A DNA stretch of 6,978 nucleotides from Chloroflexota bacterium (GCA_005880175.1 VBJR01000014.1:1-6978), one strand, 5' to 3'; shown: positions 1 to 5,762, counted from the first letter of the stretch. Translations and numbers: made by a program. Notes: generated by a model from the letters alone, not told the origin.

Positions 1-1
1 G

Positions 2-298
2 CCCGCGCCGTACCAGCCGTACCCACCGGCCCCGCCGGCGCCGGTGCTCTCCGCGGACGGGGCCTGGCTGTGGACCGGCTCCGCGTGGGTGCCGGCGTGG
101 TGGGGCGGCCCGACCGTCCCGCCCCCGCCGCCGTACGCCGCGGCCACGTACGCGCCGGTCGCCCCGCCGCGGCCCCAGCGCTCGCGCGGCTGCCTGGCCA
201 GCCTCGGCACGGGCTGCGCCACGGTGCTCGCGATCGCCGCGCTGGTCGTGCTCCTGCTGGTCGCGGCGTCCGGGGGGCTGACCGGCCTGACCCGGTAG
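2..298 (+). CDS. C-terminal part of a proline-rich, tail-anchored membrane protein (5' end off window)
   Basis: The frame is open to the left edge, so this is the last 98 residues of a longer protein and a GTG at 44 is probably not its start. Visible residues 1-14 are rich in Pro, Ala and Tyr. Residues 17-31 form a tryptophan motif (S-A-D-G-A-W-L-W-T-G-S-A-W-V-P) followed by W-W-G-G and a P5 run. After a basic patch (R57, R60, R62), residues about 71-90 are one hydrophobic helix, then only about eight residues remain before the TAG. A single C-terminal helix preceded by positive charge suggests a tail anchor with the Pro/Trp region in the cytoplasm. The Trp motif resembles the short Trp-rich DUF2510-type module of actinobacterial membrane proteins and recurs in the protease at 5804. 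The function of the missing N-terminal part cannot be judged. Confidence 0.7.
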   Translation, partial: PAPYQPYPPAPPAPVLSADGAWLWTGSAWVPAWWGGPTVPPPPPYAAATYAPVAPPRPQRSRGCLASLGTGCATVLAIAALVVLLLVAASGGLTGLTR

Positions 299-313
299 GT
301 AGCGTCCGGTGTC

Positions 314-385
314 AGGTTGAAGTGTCGGAACTTCAACCTCTCCCCACCTCGCGAGGCGTGCAAGTATCGACACTTCAACCTTTCC
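314..385. promoter_or_regulatory. Two phased dyad sites upstream of the peroxidase gene (putative operator pair)
   Basis: Site 1 (314-339) is a 26-bp inverted repeat with perfect 10-bp arms AGGTTGAAGT and ACTTCAACCT around GTCGGA. Site 2 (core 362-375) repeats the core as AAGTATCGACACTT with the right arm ACTTCAACCT intact and a decayed left arm. Positions 320-343 and 362-385 match at 20 of 24 bases with an offset of exactly 42 bp, about four helical turns. Both cores approach the perfect palindrome AAGTGTCGACACTT (12/14 and 13/14). The 14-mer at 314-327 is also the exact reverse complement of 368-381. If transcription starts at about 439, the dyad centres lie near -113 and -71, which suits an upstream activator or a cooperative repressor. 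Site 1 also lies 15 bp after the upstream stop codon and could fold in RNA, but no T-run follows. The cognate regulator is not in the window. Confidence 0.65.
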
Positions 386-425
386 GTCCCTCCGGACAGG
401 CACCGAACAGTCCCTGGAGCGCCCC

Positions 426-431
426 TACGAT
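426..431 (+). promoter_or_regulatory. -10-like hexamer of the peroxidase gene, leaderless arrangement
   Basis: TACGAT fits the TAnnnT pattern of a primary-sigma -10 element. Its last base is 8 nt before the ATG at 440, so the expected transcription start falls on or next to the start codon. No clear Shine-Dalgarno sequence lies in between. No good -35 hexamer is visible 16-19 bp upstream (about 403-408 reads CCGAAC), which fits a promoter that needs an activator at the dyads above. This is inferred from sequence alone. Confidence 0.45.
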
Positions 432-439
432 GGGTTTCC

Positions 440-1783
440 ATGAGGCCCGCGCGGGACCACTGCCTGGCGCCGGCCAGGACGGCCGACGTGCCCGCCGGCG
501 GCGGCCGCTACACGCGCCTGTTCCCCGACCTGCCCCCGCTCGCCGCGGCCCCCGAGCTCGTCCGGGCGCTCGGCCGGGCCGGAGGCAGCTGCGACAGCGC
601 GGCCTGGCAGCGCACCGAGGCGCGGACGGTCGCCGCCGGCTGGCCGGTGTTCGGCCAGTACGTCGCCCACGACACCACCGCCGACCGCTCCCCCGTCACC
701 CACCACGACGACGCGCAGCTCCTGCGCAACGTGCGCAGCGCCCGGCTCGACCTGGAGTGCCTGTACGGGGACGGGCCGGTGGCCAGCCCGTACCTCTACA
801 GCCGCCGGGACCCGGCGCGGCTGCTCCTCGCCGCCGGCGACCGCGGCGAGCTGGCCGACCTGCCCCGCAACCAGGAGGGGATCGCGCTCGCCGCCGACCC
901 CCGCCAGGACGTGCACGTCCTGATCTCCCAGATGCAGGTGGCGATGATCCGCGCGCACAACCGGCTGGTGGACCGCCTGCGGGCGGACGGCGTGGCCGAG
1001 GCCGACCTGTTCGACGAGGCGCGCCGCGCCCTCACGTGGCACTACCAGTGGGTGGTGCTCCACGACTTCCTGCCCACCACGATCGGCGCAGCCCGGACCG
1101 AGCGGCTGCTGCGCGAGGGCCCCACCTACTTCGCGAGCGACGGCGCGGTCGCCATCCCGCTCGAGTTCGCCGACGCCGCGTACCGGTATGGCCACAGCCA
1201 GATGCGGAACAGCTACCGGGTGCGGCCCGACGGGCCGCCGCTGGCGCTGTTCCCCGACCTGCTCGGGTTCCGCCCGGTGCCGGCGGAGCGGGCGGTGGAC
1301 TGGCGGCTGCTCCTGGACGTCCCCGGCGAGGCGCCGGCCCAGCGCGCCCGGCCGATCGACGGGCGCCTGCCGGGCGCGATCATCCACCTGCCCGTCGACG
1401 TGACCGGGGTGCTCGACGACCAGGACCAGGAGTCGCTGGCGGTCCGCGACCTGATGCGCGGCCTGGCGACCGCGCTGCCGTCGGGCGAGGCCGTGGCGCG
1501 CCGCGTCGGGGAGCGGCCGCTGTCGCCCGAGGAGACGGGGCTGCCCGCGTCCGGCTGGCCGGGCGAGACCCCGCTCTGGTACTACGTGCTCAAGGAGGCC
1601 GGGGCGCGTGAGGACGGTGAGCGCCTGGGGCCGGTCGGGGCCCTGATCGTGGGCGAGGTGCTGGTCGGCATCGTGGACCGCGACCCGCGCTCGTACCGCT
1701 CGGTGGACCCCACGTGGCGGCCCACCCTGCCGGCCCGCCAGCCCGGCCGGTTCACCCTGGCCGACCTGCTCACCCCGGCCTAG
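440..1783 (+). CDS. Animal-type (peroxidase-cyclooxygenase superfamily) heme peroxidase, 447 aa
   Basis: Predicted to use heme and peroxide to oxidise organic or halide substrates. Family landmarks appear in order: distal helix F-G-Q-Y-V-A-H-D (Q73, H77, D78), a calcium-loop-like L-D-L-E-C-L-Y-G, D-P-R-Q-D-V-H with catalytic-type Arg R155, A-H-N-R-L, and Y-R-Y-G-H-S with proximal H252. The region R-D-L-M-R-G-L near D337 matches the conserved R-G helix. R155 to H252 (97) and H252 to D337 (85) equal the myeloperoxidase R239-H336 and H336-N421 spacings as I recall its numbering. The acids that esterify heme there are replaced (A76 and V158), and the Asn partner of the proximal His is D337. There is no signal peptide or membrane segment, so it is probably cytosolic. 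ATG 440 is the only ATG/GTG start in frame before the distal His region; a TTG at 317 lies inside the dyads. The 3' end overlaps the opposing zinc finger gene. Substrate unknown. Confidence 0.88.
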   Translation: MRPARDHCLAPARTADVPAGGGRYTRLFPDLPPLAAAPELVRALGRAGGSCDSAAWQRTEARTVAAGWPVFGQYVAHDTTADRSPVTHHDDAQLLRNVRSARLDLECLYGDGPVASPYLYSRRDPARLLLAAGDRGELADLPRNQEGIALAADPRQDVHVLISQMQVAMIRAHNRLVDRLRADGVAEADLFDEARRALTWHYQWVVLHDFLPTTIGAARTERLLREGPTYFASDGAVAIPLEFADAAYRYGHSQMRNSYRVRPDGPPLALFPDLLGFRPVPAERAVDWRLLLDVPGEAPAQRARPIDGRLPGAIIHLPVDVTGVLDDQDQESLAVRDLMRGLATALPSGEAVARRVGERPLSPEETGLPASGWPGETPLWYYVLKEAGAREDGERLGPVGALIVGEVLVGIVDRDPRSYRSVDPTWRPTLPARQPGRFTLADLLTPA

Positions 1784-2067
1784 CGGATACTCTCCTCCGT
1801 CGCCACCATCAACTCATCGGGGAAGCAGTACATCCACGCTTCGCCAGGCTCGAACGACGCGATCACGGGGTGGCCGGTCCCGTGGTAGTGCTTCGTGGCA
1901 TGCCGGTTGGGCGAGGAATCACAGCAGCCGACGTGGCCGCACGACGTGCAGAGCCGCAGGTGGACCCAGCGGCCGCCGGTCAGGAGGCAGTCCTCGCAGC
2001 CCGCGGTGGTGTGCGGATCCGCCACTTCCACCTGGGTGAGGTGCGCACAGGGTGCTTCGGTGGTCAT
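1780..2067 (-). CDS. UBP-type zinc finger domain protein, 95 aa
   Basis: The whole protein is one zf-UBP (ZnF-UBP/BUZ) domain, a normal size for bacterial stand-alone members. Candidate zinc ligands follow the family order: C7 and H9, C24-x2-C27, C40-x2-C43, C48/C49, H56, H60, H66, with further His at H36, H45 and H62. The blocks R-W-V-H-L-R-L-C-x2-C-G-H-V-G-C-C and T-G-H-P-V are characteristic, as is the aromatic stretch E-x-W-x-Y-C near the end. In eukaryotic deubiquitinases and HDAC6 this fold binds the free C-terminal Gly-Gly of ubiquitin; in bacteria the ligand is unknown. No signal peptide or membrane helix is present, so it is expected in the cytosol. The ATG at 2067 is preceded directly by GAGGGA, too close for a normal ribosome site, so initiation may be leaderless. 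It is convergent with the peroxidase and divergent from the permease. Confidence 0.9.
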   Translation of the reverse strand: MTTEAPCAHLTQVEVADPHTTAGCEDCLLTGGRWVHLRLCTSCGHVGCCDSSPNRHATKHYHGTGHPVIASFEPGEAWMYCFPDELMVATEESIR

Positions 2068-2073
2068 TCCCTC

Positions 2074-2079
2074 ATTCTG
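2074..2079 (-). promoter_or_regulatory. Possible -10 element of the zinc finger gene
   Basis: On the minus strand CAGAAT stands 6 nt before the ATG, a near-consensus -10 hexamer placed where a leaderless transcript would begin at the start codon. The intergenic space to the divergent permease is only 35 bp, so the two promoters must overlap each other or the neighbouring coding ends. No clear -35 is seen. Confidence 0.3.
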
Positions 2080-2090
2080 GCCCGGCCGCC

Positions 2091-2098
2091 GGAGGAGG
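2091..2098 (+). promoter_or_regulatory. Strong Shine-Dalgarno sequence that sets the MFS permease start
   Basis: GGAGGAGG lies 4 nt before the GTG at 2103 and decides the start over an upstream in-frame GTG at 2052, which would run backwards over the divergent zinc finger gene's first codons and add a non-conserved Gly-rich leader. It contrasts with the absent or weak ribosome sites of the neighbouring leaderless-looking genes. Confidence 0.75.
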
Positions 2099-2102
2099 TG
2101 GC

Positions 2103-3185
2103 GTGAGGCAGCGAACCGTCCGGAGTGCGCTCCCCGTCGCCCTGGTCGCGTTCATCGCCCTCGGGGCGCGCGACGGCATGCTGGGGGTCGCCTGGCCGTC
2201 GATGCGGGCGGAGTTCGGCCAGCCGCTCGCGGCCCTCGGCGAGCTGGCGCTCGCGGGCACGGCCGGGTACCTGGCCGGCAGCGGCGCCAGCGGGTTCCTG
2301 AGCGATCGCTTCGGGACCCGCGCCCTCCTGATCGCCTCGGCGCTCGCCACCGCGGCGGCGGTGCTCGCGTACGCGGCCGCGCCGGTGTGGCCGCTGATGA
2401 TCGTGGGAGCGCTGGCCGGGGGCCTGGGCGCCGGCGGGGTGGACGCCGGCCTCAACGCGTACGTCGCCCTCCGCCACGGGCCGGGCCCCATGAACCTGCT
2501 CCACGGGTGCTACGGCATCGGCGCCACCCTCGGCCCGCTCGCGCTCACGGCGGTCCTCGCCGGCGGCCTCTCCTGGCGCCTGCCCTACGCCGGCCTCCTC
2601 GTGCTGCAGCTCGGGCTGCTCATCGCGTACCTGCTCGCCCGGCGCGCGTGGGGCGGGCGCCGGGAGGCCGGGGGCACGGTGGCCGGGCTGGTCGCCATCC
2701 CCTGGGCGCTGGTCGGCGTCAGCCTGGCGATGTTCTTCGTCTACACCGCGGTGGAGGTCGCCACCGGCCAGTGGTCGTACACGTTCCTGACGACCGCCCG
2801 GGCGACGCCCACGACGGTGGCCGGGCTGGCGGTCTCGGCCTTCTGGGCCGGGCTGACGGCCGGCCGCCTGGGCGCGGCGCTGCTCGGCAACCGCGTCGGG
2901 CCGCTGCTGCTCCTGCACGGGTCGGTGGCCGCCGTGATCGCCGCGCTGGCGCTGTTCTGGTGGAGCCCGGCGCCGGCGGTCGGGTTCGCCGGCCTGGTGC
3001 TGGCCGGCGTCGGCCTGGCCCCGGTGTTCCCGGCCGGCTCCGGCGGCTCCCTGGGGCCGGCCGGCATCGGGGTGCTGCTGCAGTCGGCGGGCACGGCCCT
3101 GCTGGCGCCGTGCCTGCTGGTGGGCGGCGTCGCCCTGGCCGGGCTGAACGCGCTGGCGACGGCGCTGGCCCGCGGCCGCGACTGA
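2103..3185 (+). CDS. Major facilitator superfamily permease, FucP/BSC6-like, 360 aa
   Basis: A polytopic inner-membrane transporter with 11-12 predicted helices and little soluble sequence. Family landmarks: helix 1 with D24-G-M-x-G-V-A-W-P-x-M, the loop 2-3 motif S-D-R-F-G (67-71, the MFS motif A region), D114-A-G-L-N-A-Y-V-A, and M130-N-L-L-H-G-C-Y-G-I-G in helices 4-5. The second half opens with V217-E-V-A-T-G-Q-W before helix 8. These resemble fucose-permease-like (COG0738) transporters, though the substrate cannot be read from sequence. After A-P-V-F-P in helix 10 the tail looks shorter than usual: the loop lacks the common T-P-x-R-x-G stretch and helices 11-12 are compressed into about 40 residues, so the last helix may be missing. 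The start is set by GGAGGAGG. The stop lies in a 12-bp palindrome next to a large inverted repeat. Family assignment is firm; the subfamily is less so. Confidence 0.85.
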   Translation: MRQRTVRSALPVALVAFIALGARDGMLGVAWPSMRAEFGQPLAALGELALAGTAGYLAGSGASGFLSDRFGTRALLIASALATAAAVLAYAAAPVWPLMIVGALAGGLGAGGVDAGLNAYVALRHGPGPMNLLHGCYGIGATLGPLALTAVLAGGLSWRLPYAGLLVLQLGLLIAYLLARRAWGGRREAGGTVAGLVAIPWALVGVSLAMFFVYTAVEVATGQWSYTFLTTARATPTTVAGLAVSAFWAGLTAGRLGAALLGNRVGPLLLLHGSVAAVIAALALFWWSPAPAVGFAGLVLAGVGLAPVFPAGSGGSLGPAGIGVLLQSAGTALLAPCLLVGGVALAGLNALATALARGRD

Positions 3186-3193
3186 CGCGCGTC

Positions 3194-3258
3194 AGCCGGA
3201 TTCCACCGAACAGTCGGCGACCCGGCGCCACGTCCGCCTCCGTCGGTGGAATCCGGCT
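3194..3258. terminator. 16-bp perfect inverted repeat between convergent genes, likely two-way terminator
   Basis: The 16-base arm at 3194-3209 (AGCCGGATTCCACCGA) is the exact reverse complement of 3243-3258, with a 33-nt loop. The repeat fills the gap between the permease stop (3183-3185) and the opposing VOC stop (3258-3260); the right arm includes the first base of that stop triplet. A 12-bp perfect palindrome, TGACGCGCGTCA (3183-3194), contains the permease stop and abuts the left arm. There is no T-run on either side, which is common for hairpins in very GC-rich genomes. The long loop is unusual for a plain intrinsic terminator, so mRNA 3'-end stabilisation or a small repeated element remain alternatives. 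Confidence 0.55.
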
Positions 3259-3692
3259 CAGCCCACGGCCAGCCTGGCGTCCGCGGCCGCCTGCGGCGAG
3301 CCCTCGGCGATCTGCATCAGCTCGATCGCGTTCCCGTCCGGGTCCTGCAGCCAGAACTGCCAGTTCGTGTCCGACCCCCGGATCGGCTCGCCGCTGATCT
3401 CCAGGCCGCGCTCCCGCAGCTCGACGAGGGTCCCGACCATGTCGTCCACGACCAGGCAGAAGTGGTTGTAGCCGGCGGCCATCCCGCGCGGCGCCACGGT
3501 CCCCTCGGTGCCCTGGGGGAACAGCTCGACGAACTGGTTCGGGCCCAGCCGCAGGTACACGATCCAGGGCGACGGCTGGCCCTCCCGCTCCAGGCGGAAC
3601 GCCTCCTCGAAGCCCAGCTTGCCGCAGTAGAAGTCCAGCGACCGCTCCAGGTCGGTGACGCGAAACGCGAGGTGTCCGATGCCCGTGATCAT
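3258..3692 (-). CDS. VOC superfamily (glyoxalase/dioxygenase fold) metalloprotein, 144 aa
   Basis: A single-chain protein with the two beta-alpha-beta-beta-beta halves of the vicinal oxygen chelate fold. Half 1 covers about residues 3-60 (G-H7-L-A-F-R-V and F-V-E56-L-F); half 2 covers about 74-128 (N-H77-F-C-L-V-V-D-D and D-P-D-G-N-A-I-E124-L-M). H7, E56, H77 and E124 sit at the four glyoxalase I-type metal positions, so a bound divalent metal and active enzyme are likely. The reaction is not determined: lactoylglutathione-lyase-like, ring-cleavage and antibiotic-binding members share this layout. The W-Q-F-W-L-Q-D-P-D-G-N signature is typical of the generic family. About 16 extra residues, Ala-rich, trail the fold. 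The ATG at 3692 has no Shine-Dalgarno sequence but follows a TAACGT -10 by 7 nt. It is convergent with the permease and divergent from DUF4012. Confidence 0.88.
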   Translation of the reverse strand: MITGIGHLAFRVTDLERSLDFYCGKLGFEEAFRLEREGQPSPWIVYLRLGPNQFVELFPQGTEGTVAPRGMAAGYNHFCLVVDDMVGTLVELRERGLEISGEPIRGSDTNWQFWLQDPDGNAIELMQIAEGSPQAAADARLAVG

Positions 3693-3698
3693 GGCGGT

Positions 3699-3729
3699 GA
3701 CGTTACGCCTCGCCGGTACCTCTAACGTC
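3699..3729. promoter_or_regulatory. Symmetric divergent promoter between the VOC and DUF4012 genes
   Basis: GACGTTA (3699-3705) and TAACGTC (3723-3729) form a 7-bp inverted repeat with a 17-nt spacer. Read on either strand this gives GACGTT, 18 bp, TAACGT, so the -10-like hexamer of one direction overlaps the upstream hexamer of the other. The minus-strand TAACGT (3705-3700) lies 7 nt before the VOC ATG, fitting a leaderless start. The plus-strand copy would start a transcript near 3735, giving DUF4012 a leader of about 43 nt. It could also be a regulator's operator. GACGTT is only a weak match to a -35 consensus. Confidence 0.45.
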
Positions 3730-3759
3730 CCCGCACCCCACCGTTAACCCTCCGGCCGA

Positions 3760-3772
3760 TACCGTGCCGGGA
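3760..3772 (+). promoter_or_regulatory. Alternative -10 and weak ribosome site before DUF4012
   Basis: TACCGT (3760-3765) fits TAnnnT and would start a transcript a few nt before the ATG at 3778. GGGA (3769-3772) with 5-nt spacing is a weak Shine-Dalgarno sequence. It competes with the TAACGT at 3723-3728 as the promoter; sequence alone does not decide between them. A GTTAAC palindrome lies at 3743-3748 between the two. Confidence 0.3.
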
Positions 3773-3777
3773 CAGCC

Positions 3778-5739
3778 ATGGGCCCGGATCGTCGTCGGAG
3801 TCGGCGCCGGCTGAGCAGGCGCGGCTGGATCGTCGCGGGCAGCGTCCTGCTCGTGGTGCTCGTCGGGATGCCGCTGGCGGCGATCCCCACGGCCCGCGCG
3901 GTCGAGGCCAGCCTCACGACGGACCTCCAGGTGGCGCAGGCCGACCTCCAGCACGGCCTCGAGCGGCTGGAGACGGGCTACAGGAACCAGAGCGCCGCGG
4001 ACGTGCGGGCGGCGTCGGCCAGCTTCGCCAGCTCGCGCGACCACCTGCGGGCGCTCGCCCGCCGGGTGCGGCCGCTGGACGCCGGCCGGGCGCCGGCCGT
4101 CCCGGGCCTCGTGCGCGGCCGGGTGACGACGCTCGACGCGATCATCGACATGGCCACGCACCTGGACACCGCCGGGATGACCGGAGCGCAGGCCCTGCTC
4201 CAGAGCGGCCTGGTCGGCGGCACGGCGGCCGGCGGCCCGGCCGGGACCGCGCAGCTGACCGAGCTGCTGGCCGCCATCCGCGACCAGCTCGCCCAGGCCA
4301 ACCGCTCGGCCGCCGGGGTGGACGTGTCGGTGCTGCCGGCCGGCCAGCGCGAGACGCTGACGAAGGCGCTCGGCGAGCTGCGCGCCGCCGTCACCGGCCT
4401 CGACGCCGTGTGGCCGAGCCTGAACGCGGTGCTCGACCTGCTGGGCATGAACGGGCCCCGCACGTACCTGATCGAGCAGACCAACGCGGCCGAGCTGCGG
4501 GCGGGCGGCGGCTTCATCGGGACCGTCAGCCTGGTCCACGCCGACCGCGGCCGGGTCACGCTGACCAGGAGCCTGCCGGTGGAGTCGTTCGACTACTGCG
4601 ACGCGGCTGCCTGCGTGCACCCGCGGCCGCGCCCCGGGCAGCCCGGCTACGTGGCGCCCCCGGCCGAGCTGACGGGGCCGCCCCTGCCGACGTTCTCGCG
4701 GGTGACCGCGTGGAGCCTGGAGGACTCGGGCTTCGCCCCCGACTTCGCCACCAACGCCGCCACCGCCGAGACGTTCGCCCGCAAGCTGCTGAACACGCCG
4801 ATCGACGGGGTGGTGGCCGTGGACTTCTACGCCGTGGCGCCGCTGCTCCAGCTCACCGGCCCGATCTCGCTGCCGCAGTACAAGCTCACGCTCACCGCGG
4901 CCAACTTCGTGGACCAGATCGTCAGCCTCGACCTGGACCGCGACCCCGCCCACAAGGACGTGATCGCGGCCGCCGCGGCGCGGATCGTGACCAGCCTCTC
5001 GCACCTGCCCCCGAACGGCCTCTCCCGGCTCGTGGGGATCGTCCAGGACATGATCCGGGGCCGCCACCTCCAGGTCCACTTCGACGCCCCTGGCGTCCAG
5101 GAGGAGGCCGGCAGGCTGGGCTTCAGCGAGGTGCTGAACCCGCGGCACGCCGAGGACTTCCTGCTGGAGACCGAGGACAACTACGGCGGCAGCAAGGCCA
5201 ACTACTTCATCCGGCGCGGGTTCCAGCTGGAGCTGAGCCAGACCGGCTCGACGCTGCACCACCGGCTGACCGTGACGCTGCACGACGGCGCCCCGCCGGA
5301 TCGTCCGTACGACGGGCCGCAGTACTACGCGTACCTGCGCGTCACGATCCCGGCGGACGCCACGCGCGTGAGCGTCAACAGCGCGAAGTCCGCCGAGTAC
5401 GCGCCCATCACGGCGCCGGCGCGCCGGACGCAGGTGCCGCCGCCCGGCGCCCAGGTGGCCGGCGGCTGGATCTTCATCCTGGTCGGCGAGGGCCTGTCCG
5501 GCGACTACCAGGCCACCTTCACGTGGGACACGCCCTGGACGCCGGCCGCCGACGGCTCCGCCAGCATGTACTGGCAGAAGCAGCCGGGCACGGTGAAGGA
5601 CGCCGTGAAGGTGATGTGGACCCCGGCCGGGGCCGCCGCCGTCTCGACCACGACCGACCTGAGCCAGGACCGCGTGGTCACGCTTCGCCCGAACGCCGTG
5701 GCGGTCGGCCCCGCCCCCGCTCCCGCTCCCGCCGGCTGA
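3778..5739 (+). CDS. DUF4012 family membrane-anchored extracytoplasmic protein, 653 aa
   Basis: An Arg-rich N-terminus (residues 5-15) precedes one hydrophobic helix (about 17-38), giving a signal anchor with the rest outside the membrane. Residues 42-220 are mostly helical, with heptad-like Leu/Ala patterns. The DUF4012 domain begins around L222-G-M-N-G-P-R-T-Y-L-I and holds the hallmark N236-A-A-E-L-R-A-G-G-G-F-I-G248, then D316-S-G-F-A-P-D-F323 and I342-D-G-V-V-A-V-D-F with L-T-G-P (359-362). A later segment about 480-620 looks beta-rich, and the chain ends in a Pro-Ala tail. The only two cysteines, C274 and C279, sit in an insert after the G-G-F-I-G motif. DUF4012 proteins are frequent in high-GC Gram-positives and relatives, often near envelope polysaccharide genes, but have no settled function. 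ATG 3778 is the first in-frame start. The membrane protease follows 64 bp downstream on the same strand. Confidence 0.9.
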   Translation: MGPDRRRSRRRLSRRGWIVAGSVLLVVLVGMPLAAIPTARAVEASLTTDLQVAQADLQHGLERLETGYRNQSAADVRAASASFASSRDHLRALARRVRPLDAGRAPAVPGLVRGRVTTLDAIIDMATHLDTAGMTGAQALLQSGLVGGTAAGGPAGTAQLTELLAAIRDQLAQANRSAAGVDVSVLPAGQRETLTKALGELRAAVTGLDAVWPSLNAVLDLLGMNGPRTYLIEQTNAAELRAGGGFIGTVSLVHADRGRVTLTRSLPVESFDYCDAAACVHPRPRPGQPGYVAPPAELTGPPLPTFSRVTAWSLEDSGFAPDFATNAATAETFARKLLNTPIDGVVAVDFYAVAPLLQLTGPISLPQYKLTLTAANFVDQIVSLDLDRDPAHKDVIAAAAARIVTSLSHLPPNGLSRLVGIVQDMIRGRHLQVHFDAPGVQEEAGRLGFSEVLNPRHAEDFLLETEDNYGGSKANYFIRRGFQLELSQTGSTLHHRLTVTLHDGAPPDRPYDGPQYYAYLRVTIPADATRVSVNSAKSAEYAPITAPARRTQVPPPGAQVAGGWIFILVGEGLSGDYQATFTWDTPWTPAADGSASMYWQKQPGTVKDAVKVMWTPAGAAAVSTTTDLSQDRVVTLRPNAVAVGPAPAPAPAG

Positions 5740-5762
5740 CGGGCGCCGCCCCGTCCGCTCCG

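Noticed and set aside
401..412. 12-mer CACCGAACAGTC repeated at 3204-3215
   Set aside because: Both copies are intergenic or flanking, but one or two shared 12-mers are expected by chance in 7 kb of biased sequence. Surrounding bases are only partly similar.
317..439. N-terminal extension of the peroxidase from TTG 317
   Set aside because: It lies inside the dyad sites; the repeated peptide (N-F-N-L-S, H-F-N-L-S) is only a translation of the DNA repeat, and no ribosome site precedes it.
299..439. Small RNA gene, tRNA or short peptide in the left intergenic region
   Set aside because: No cloverleaf, no ribosome site with a plausible short frame, and the structure present is explained by the paired dyads.
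70..1611. Long plus-strand frame across the left gene and the peroxidase
   Set aside because: Arg/Pro/Gly/Ala-rich frame shadow running through an intergenic regulatory region; no motifs.
2052..2102. Earlier GTG start (2052) for the permease
   Set aside because: It would overlap the divergent zinc finger start and add a non-hydrophobic leader, whereas GGAGGAGG points to GTG 2103.
1895..3397. Long plus-strand frame across zinc finger, permease and hairpin
   Set aside because: Crosses three gene boundaries and has an Arg-rich, motif-free product; a GC shadow.
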